Origin: an uncultured Clostridia bacterium
GTDB lineage: Bacteria; Bacillota; Clostridia; Christensenellales; UBA1242
DNA length: 17,744 bases
Assembly: GCA_944372745.1 (NCBI GenBank)
Contig: CALWAB010000039.1
Location: forward strand, 1-17,744
Reading direction: 5' to 3'
The position numbers and the translations under genes were made by a program. Position 1 is the first letter of the stretch. Each line of letters opens with the position of its first letter. The notes under the pieces were generated by a model. It saw only the letters and a program-made list of their open reading frames with translations, ran no database searches and had not been told where the DNA came from. Of the stretch, positions 13,884 to 17,744 are shown one piece after another.

Positions 13884-14713
13884 AGAAGATAGAAAATAAG
13901 ACAGCAGTTATTATTGCAGTATGTGCAGTAATAATTGCATTAATTGTAGCATTATACTTCATCATTTCGCACACTAAAGAAACTACCACGCCTAACGAAG
14001 AACCTTTTGTATTAACTACAATCACACTTAATCTTCCAGAAGAAGACAAAGCGAATGTTGATTTAGTGACAACACCTGTAACTATATCATTCACGACAGG
14101 TCAAACTGTAGTGTGTGATGACTGGCAAGAAAATGTACTATTGCCGACAGGCAAAACTACATACACAATACAATCTATGTACCTATCATTTAATGTTCTT
14201 AGTGCAACGGTCGATATAGACAGCGAACACAATACGCTTGTGTTAGATTGCTATTTACCTACCCTTACAATTAGTAACTCAATACAGTTAACAAATGAAG
14301 GTGCTTCGCAAGTCGAAAGAGAAACGACTGAAGGCACAAAACAATTAATGACAATAACTATTGATAAATCAACCATAGTTGATTTGCACGCGGAAGGCTA
14401 TTTGTACGACTATAACAATAACGAAACAATCAAACTAGACGAGTTTGCAAGCGAACTATTTAGCAATTTTATTGCACTAGAAGTTCCGCTTGACCAACTC
14501 ACAATAACGCAACCAAGCGAACCAGTATATAACTACAAATTTCAATTGGTATTAACTGACGGCTATATACGATACACATCCAATCTAATTGATATACATT
14601 GCTATATATCTGCAGACGGACAATGCTATATATCTGCTCCGTCCGCAGTGTTGAATATACAAAATAAGGAGGTGAAAAAATGGAATTTTGGAAAGGCTTA
14701 TACCGCTGTTTGA
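13880..14713 (+). CDS. Membrane-anchored extracytoplasmic protein (277 aa), unknown family
   Basis: A basic start (MKKIENK) and a membrane helix at about 8-30 are followed by a Thr/Pro/Glu linker (TKETTTPNEEP). The roughly 235-residue exterior is rich in Thr, Asn and beta-type repeats such as LVLDCYLPTLTISN and YKFQLVLTDGYIRYTSN. It resembles the neighbouring exterior proteins in composition, not in recognisable motif. It is coupled to the previous gene by ATGA and overlaps the next by 34 bases. No weak or alternative start needs to be invoked. Confidence 0.72.
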   Translation: MKKIENKTAVIIAVCAVIIALIVALYFIISHTKETTTPNEEPFVLTTITLNLPEEDKANVDLVTTPVTISFTTGQTVVCDDWQENVLLPTGKTTYTIQSMYLSFNVLSATVDIDSEHNTLVLDCYLPTLTISNSIQLTNEGASQVERETTEGTKQLMTITIDKSTIVDLHAEGYLYDYNNNETIKLDEFASELFSNFIALEVPLDQLTITQPSEPVYNYKFQLVLTDGYIRYTSNLIDIHCYISADGQCYISAPSAVLNIQNKEVKKWNFGKAYTAV

Positions 14714-14886
14714 GTGTAATTGCAATCATTGCTACCGCCCTACTTGTATGGGTCAACTGGGACAATATTATTGACCACTTCGACAAATTAATTAACCCAG
14801 AGCAAACAGAAGAGCAAGTAGATGACACACAAAATGACGATGCTGTATTAGAACAAAACGGCATTACAATGATTGAATTAGATTAA
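14680..14886 (+). CDS. Small single-helix membrane protein with an acidic tail (68 aa)
   Basis: MEFWKGLYRCLSV leads into one membrane helix (about 8-25), then an acidic, Glu/Asp/Gln-rich tail of about 40 residues. It starts inside the 3' end of the previous gene, behind a strong AAGGAGGTG. Last of the membrane-protein run. Function unknown; a small partner of the larger anchored proteins is plausible from position only. Confidence 0.7.
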   Translation: MEFWKGLYRCLSVIAIIATALLVWVNWDNIIDHFDKLINPEQTEEQVDDTQNDDAVLEQNGITMIELD

Positions 14887-14901
14887 AAACGGTGAGCGAA
14901 G

Positions 14902-15021
14902 ATGACTAAGTGTATAAAGGCAGAAAAATACACACTTACAGTTTGTGGAAATAAAAAGAGGAAACGCATAATGTCAAAATATAAACGAAGCAAGTTGCGG
15001 TCTATGTATGACACGCAATAA
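14902..15021 (+). CDS. Possible very small basic protein (39 aa, or 16 aa from an internal start)
   Basis: ATG 14902 opens MTKCIKAEKYTLTVCGNKK and continues to SKLRSMYDTQ, ending at 15021. Its ribosome site is weak. An internal ATG at 14971, behind AGAGGAAA, would give a 16-residue basic peptide. It fills the gap between two sure genes and shares their lysine-rich character, which is the main support. Confidence 0.35.
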   Translation: MTKCIKAEKYTLTVCGNKKRKRIMSKYKRSKLRSMYDTQ

Positions 15022-15042
15022 TTTAAATTTGAAGGTGATTAT

Positions 15043-15288
15043 ATGGACTATGAAAAATTAATGAAATTGAAAAAAGATGGCACAGTACAAGAATCACATA
15101 CTGCGTGGTGCCGTGGCTATGTTAGCCGAAAAACAAAAGAAAAAGATTATCCAGTTGAAAGATATTCGGGGCGTTATGGTAAAGGTTATGTAGTATATTC
15201 TCCGTCAATGAATTCGAGTGAATATTGCCATAAAACCTATTTTATTGAAACTGAAAAACCGAAGAAATCAGTAAAGAAAAAGCGTTAA
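15043..15288 (+). CDS. Small basic protein of unknown function (81 aa)
   Basis: MDYEKLMKLKKDGTVQESHT, then WCRGYVSRKTKEKDY, a Tyr/Gly/Ser-rich centre (RYSGRYGKGYVVYSPS) and a basic tail ending KKKR. GAAGGTGA precedes the ATG. No family is recognised. The strong positive charge and aromatic content suggest nucleic-acid or partner-protein binding in the cytoplasm. First firm gene of the basic block in the operon. Confidence 0.68.
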   Translation: MDYEKLMKLKKDGTVQESHTAWCRGYVSRKTKEKDYPVERYSGRYGKGYVVYSPSMNSSEYCHKTYFIETEKPKKSVKKKR

Positions 15289-15300
15289 AAGGAGGCAAAT

Positions 15301-15657
15301 GTGGGGTTATTAAAAAAGAAAAGTGCAAGGCACGAGCAGGCACTCAAACTTAAAAAGCAAATGGATGAAATAGAAAAACAACACCTAAAGCATATAAACG
15401 ACTTTATCGAATTTTCTAAAACAGCCGACTACAAAAAAGATAAAATTAAGCATAATAGAAATTTCGCTAAAGAAGAAAAGGCATTAGAAATAAAAGAAGA
15501 TAATGCATATGAAAAATATTACAATCATATGCACAAAGATTTTGATATTAAAAATTCAAGCATAGACTTTACGAAGTATCCAGAAAAATTTGTTGACAAA
15601 AAATATATCAACGATATGTATAAAGCGAAAGCGAGAAATAAAAATGTCAAAAGCTAA
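15301..15657 (+). CDS. Lysine-rich helical protein of unknown function (118 aa)
   Basis: It uses a GTG start five bases after AAAGGAGGC. Mostly one or two long helices: LKLKKQMDEIEKQHLKHIND, and AKEEKALEIKEDNAYEKYY, with a short tail. Highly basic, no membrane segment, no known motif. Its last 14 bases overlap the next gene. A scaffold or nucleic-acid-binding role would fit the composition but is not shown. Confidence 0.68.
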   Translation: MGLLKKKSARHEQALKLKKQMDEIEKQHLKHINDFIEFSKTADYKKDKIKHNRNFAKEEKALEIKEDNAYEKYYNHMHKDFDIKNSSIDFTKYPEKFVDKKYINDMYKAKARNKNVKS

Positions 15658-16183
15658 AAGTAATAAAAAAGAACAGCCTATTAAACCAATGTCTATGCTA
15701 AATACAAAAAGCACTAAAATAGTGCCTACAACAGATACAAAAACTATTAAGTCTAAAACGCAAGATGAAAAAAGTCCTAAAGGCAAGCCCAATAGAAAAC
15801 GAACTACAGGTTTTGCAAGAACGAAAAATATACCACATAAAAATCATCCAGCATTTTACAAGAAAAGAAAAGGCGTAAGCAGTGACGAAATAGACTATAT
15901 TACTTTTACACATTCTGATGAAGTTGAACTAGAAAATAAAAAGATTAAAACTATTGAAATGAAAGAAAATATCAATTCAAAATCACCAGAAGAAAAAAAT
16001 AGAAAAACTTATGCTTACCCCAAAGTATATGTTGGTAAACGCTCAGCATTAGGCAAAGAAAGTAATGAATTTAATTTATCAAAAAAGAACAAAGAACAAG
16101 TCGATGAATTATTTGAAACATTACCCAAAGAGTATGTTACATACACAAGTAATTCAAAAAGTAAAAAACCTAGCAAACGCTAG
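15644..16183 (+). CDS. Basic protein of a type seen in mobile elements, unknown function (179 aa)
   Basis: The N-terminal 60 residues are disordered, lysine-rich low complexity (MSKAKSNKKEQPIKP). A conserved-looking core follows: KNHPAFYKKRKG, DEIDYITFTHSDEVEL, TIEMKENI, then YAYPKVYVGKRSALGKES and DELFETLPKEYV. I recall this core as common in uncharacterised proteins of integrative and phage-like elements of gut Bacillota, without a named function. ATG 15644 is chosen because the longer frame from 15590 would overlap the previous gene far more and has no ribosome site; the site here is also weak, which suggests coupling. The operon mRNA next enters the small RNA locus. Confidence 0.65.
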   Translation: MSKAKSNKKEQPIKPMSMLNTKSTKIVPTTDTKTIKSKTQDEKSPKGKPNRKRTTGFARTKNIPHKNHPAFYKKRKGVSSDEIDYITFTHSDEVELENKKIKTIEMKENINSKSPEEKNRKTYAYPKVYVGKRSALGKESNEFNLSKKNKEQVDELFETLPKEYVTYTSNSKSKKPSKR

Positions 16184-16187
16184 GCAT

Positions 16188-16202
16188 AAAAAAAAGAAAG
16201 TG
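16188..16202 (-). terminator. U8 tract and closing arm of the small RNA
   Basis: Minus-strand CACTTTC followed by eight T. The pairing arm is at the 5' end of the same RNA, so the terminator stem is the whole closing stem and junction. Confidence 0.55.
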
Positions 16203-16276
16203 CTACGAGCAAATGCTCCTTTCCGTAGGGGCTACCAGGACAAAGGCATAAAGCCAATACCGAGCCAATCACTTTC
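16188..16276 (-). ncRNA. Small structured RNA, antisense to the operon
   Basis: It is read leftward from a perfect promoter at 16284-16312, with the predicted first base at about 16276. The RNA opens with GAAAGUG and closes with CACUUUC (7-base closing stem), followed by eight U. Inside the closing stem are two arms: GGCU/AGCC enclosing GGC-UUUAU-GCC, and CUAC/GUAG enclosing GAGC-AUUU-GCUC with a GGAAAG bulge. This gives a three-way junction of about 81 nt plus the U tail. Promoter, stem and terminator agree to the base, which makes chance unlikely. It is complementary to the operon mRNA between 16183 and 16342, so it could act as a counter-transcribed RNA. The bulge and following stem contain AAGGAG, an anti-16S sequence. 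I do not recognise it as a known RNA family. Confidence 0.7.
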
Positions 16277-16283
16277 TAAATAT

Positions 16284-16312
16284 ATTATACACATTATAAA
16301 TAATATTGTCAA
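16284..16312 (-). promoter_or_regulatory. Perfect consensus promoter of the small RNA
   Basis: Minus-strand TTGACA (16307-16312), 17 bases, TATAAT (16284-16289), seven to eight bases before the RNA's first paired base. There is no reading frame downstream of it on that strand. Confidence 0.75.
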
Positions 16313-16341
16313 TAGTTTTAACAAAAAAAGTTGGTGAAATT

Positions 16342-16587
16342 ATGAAAAAAATAGAAATCTATGTCAAAGAACGCCCTAAAAATTGCTACGAATGTCCTCT
16401 ATATCATTTTGATGAAATGCACTATACCTGCAAATTGAGCGGAATCAGCGATGAAAATGGACAACCATTACAATGTCCCCTACTACTCATCAATGATATA
16501 AGAACACAGCAAAAATTGAGTGATGCACAAAATTTAATAGAATTTTTATCAAAACAATTACAAAGAAAAGGAGAAACGAAAATATGA
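16342..16587 (+). CDS. Four-cysteine small protein, probable metal site (81 aa)
   Basis: Cys15 and Cys18 (NCYECPLYHFD), Cys30 (HYTCKLSG) and Cys45 (QPLQCPLL) form a Cys-x2-Cys ... Cys ... Cys-Pro pattern. I know this pattern from many small uncharacterised phage and mobile-element proteins, and it is probably zinc-binding. A C-terminal helix (KLSDAQNLIEFLSKQLQRKG) follows. ATG 16342 is used because GGTGA stands just before it; the frame upstream crosses the small RNA promoter region. It is the first gene after the small RNA locus and is coupled to the stalk gene by ATGA, so it is the best candidate target of that RNA. Confidence 0.68.
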   Translation: MKKIEIYVKERPKNCYECPLYHFDEMHYTCKLSGISDENGQPLQCPLLLINDIRTQQKLSDAQNLIEFLSKQLQRKGETKI

Positions 16588-17744
16588 GCAAATCAATATT
16601 AGTTGCAACATTAATAGGTGTAGGTGCTACTGCTCTTGGAACTGGTGCAGGTTTCATTGGTGGCAGTGCGTATAAAGCTAATAACTACGATATAACACAA
16701 AATAGTGATTATCAACAAGTTTTAGACGAAAACACAACATTAAATAATGACCTTAACGCAAATAAATTAGCCCTATCATCTGCATTGGCAGACAAAGAGA
16801 GACTGCAAACAGAAAAACAAGAACTGCAAACTCAAATTAATGGACTTAACGAAACAATACAAAACAAAACTCAGCAAATAGACGAATTGCAAACTGATAT
16901 AACAAATAAACAATCACAAATTGAAGGGCTTAATCAATCAATAGCTGACAAGCTGGAACAAATTGCAGCCCTTGAAGAAAACGCAGAAGCAAACGCAACA
17001 CAAATCTCATCACTACAGCAAGAAGTCGCAGAACTAACAGCGGATGTGTCAGAACTAGAAGAAGACATATCAAACAAAAATACACAAATACAATCACTTA
17101 CAGAACAAGTACAATCGCAAACAACACAACTTGAAGCATTGCAAAGCACAGTAAGTCAAAAAGAGCAAGAGATTAGCACTTTAAACTATCAAATCAATGC
17201 TATTACTGATGTGCTTGTTTCAGGTGTTAATATTGATGTAAGTCAAATAGAAGGCTTTTCTGCTTCTGATATGTATCAATATAAAGTAGTCAAAAACAAA
17301 TTGTTATTGTATTTTAATTCAGCAAGTTTGCACGGCTTATGGGAATATAATTTATTAAGTGGCGAAACTCAGTGTTTGGATGCAAATGTTTGGTTATTAA
17401 TGGATGCCTTTGGATTTCAAGGGACTCAATATTTAACAATTAAATACGAAAATACAACCAGAATTGCAAAGTACGATACTGCTAACAGCAGTCTAACACT
17501 TATAGATTACACATTCCCAAATGGTGCATTGAGCTTGATTACCGACTTAAATAATATCTTATATTTTTCTTCTTATACAGGCAAAGATATTTACGCATTA
17601 GACACTTCTACAAATACAGTAACATTATTAGGATACACTGGAGCAACAGGTGCAAGATTGGACATTAAAACTGCAGATAAAATTGTTATCAATAGTAACG
17701 GACTGTATGTAATTGCGGGTACTTCAATGACAAAATTAAATAAT
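16584..17744 (+). CDS. Membrane-anchored stalk protein with probable beta-propeller head, partial
   Basis: The frame is open to the window edge (387 codons so far). The N-terminus (SKSILVATLIGVGATALGTG) is a Gly/Ala-rich membrane helix, about 4-28. A coiled coil of about 160 residues follows (roughly 45-208), rich in Gln, Glu and Thr, with near-repeated LQTQI/LQSTV segments. After it, beta-type sequence recurs with similar phrases, such as GLWEYNLLSGETQ, RIAKYDTANSSLTLID and DIYALDTSTNTVTLLG, spaced about 40-50 residues: the look of a beta-propeller. The plan of anchor, stalk and head suggests a cell-surface binding protein. GGAG precedes the ATG, which lies in the ATGA overlap. Confidence 0.75.
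   Translation, partial: MSKSILVATLIGVGATALGTGAGFIGGSAYKANNYDITQNSDYQQVLDENTTLNNDLNANKLALSSALADKERLQTEKQELQTQINGLNETIQNKTQQIDELQTDITNKQSQIEGLNQSIADKLEQIAALEENAEANATQISSLQQEVAELTADVSELEEDISNKNTQIQSLTEQVQSQTTQLEALQSTVSQKEQEISTLNYQINAITDVLVSGVNIDVSQIEGFSASDMYQYKVVKNKLLLYFNSASLHGLWEYNLLSGETQCLDANVWLLMDAFGFQGTQYLTIKYENTTRIAKYDTANSSLTLIDYTFPNGALSLITDLNNILYFSSYTGKDIYALDTSTNTVTLLGYTGATGARLDIKTADKIVINSNGLYVIAGTSMTKLNN
17083..17108 (+). repeat. 26-base identity with the stalk gene (copy 2)
   Basis: Identical to 13300-13325, inside the stalk region of the partial gene. Confidence 0.8.

Larger units (their letters stand above)
7690..17744. mobile_element. Integrated element of unknown type, left end to window edge
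   Basis: A serine recombinase at one end, a divergent repressor/Cro control region and a long rightward operon of accessory proteins define an integrated element. The left edge is placed at 7690, where the recombinase-end repeat stops matching its neighbour copy. The right edge is not in the window. No replication initiator, terminase, portal, capsid, tail, relaxase or Zot-type ATPase is visible, so its class cannot be decided. Confidence 0.7.

Noticed and set aside
14660..14713. A possible -1 frameshift on GTGAAAAAATGG that would fuse the 277- and 68-residue proteins.
   Set aside because: The ribosome site AAGGAGGTG is at normal distance for starting the second gene and too close to stimulate slippage. 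Plain translational coupling explains the overlap.
11013..14886. Identification of the element as a filamentous phage (inovirus).
   Set aside because: No Zot-type ATPase, replication initiator or typical major coat protein (acidic N-terminus, basic C-terminus) is visible. Single-helix proteins alone are not enough.
16188..16276. Reading the small RNA locus as a rightward riboswitch or terminator for the operon.
   Set aside because: The plus-strand reading has no T run after the stem and no promoter, while the minus strand has a perfect promoter, matched stem ends and eight T.

Overview
The window is AT-rich bacterial DNA using the standard code: TGA is used as a stop, including in ATGA and GTGA gene overlaps. 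It has strong AGGAGG-type ribosome sites and near-consensus TTGACA/TATAAT promoters. That combination, with the protein families present, suggests a low-GC Bacillota, probably an uncultured gut-type Clostridia-like organism. The taxon is an inference; no rRNA or other marker gene is present.

Left part (1 to about 7300): mostly leftward, mostly single-gene units, most with their own promoter. In order they are: a gene broken by an in-frame stop at the window edge; a family 6-type hypoxanthine/deoxyinosine-DNA glycosylase; a roughly 480-bp island of strong hairpins ending in an intrinsic terminator (candidate structured RNA); a ThyX-like protein whose signature is altered; a small helical protein; a two-helix membrane protein; a rightward monoacylglycerol-lipase-like hydrolase whose promoter predicts a leaderless mRNA; a P-loop kinase-like protein; a 61-residue protein; a coiled-coil protein; and a protein that may have an ADP-ribosyltransferase-like fold. 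This looks like accessory chromosome.

Junction (about 7470-7690): two exact 80-bp copies of a hairpin-rich repeat lie 136 bp apart. The gene of a large serine recombinase runs into the inner copy, which supplies its last nine codons and stop. The likely reading is that this is the left attachment junction of an integrated element that begins near 7690 and continues past the right edge.

Element (about 7690 to 17744): leftward recombinase, two-helix membrane protein and XRE/S24 (LexA/CI-type) repressor, then a divergent control region with a perfect consensus promoter, then one long rightward operon. The operon begins with a Cro-like protein and two small proteins. Six proteins follow, all but the first with one clear N-terminal membrane anchor and most with a large extracytoplasmic part, tightly coupled by 4-base overlaps. 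After them come several small lysine-rich proteins, a four-cysteine protein, and a membrane-anchored protein with a long coiled-coil stalk and a probable beta-propeller head that runs off the window. No replication, packaging, capsid, tail or conjugation gene is visible, so phage, filamentous phage and conjugative element all remain open.

The most striking signal is a small RNA gene on the minus strand at 16188-16276, opposite the operon. It has a perfect TTGACA-N17-TATAAT promoter, a predicted start at the first base of a closing stem, a three-way-junction fold, and a matching 3' stem followed by eight U. It would be fully antisense to the operon mRNA just upstream of the four-cysteine and stalk genes.
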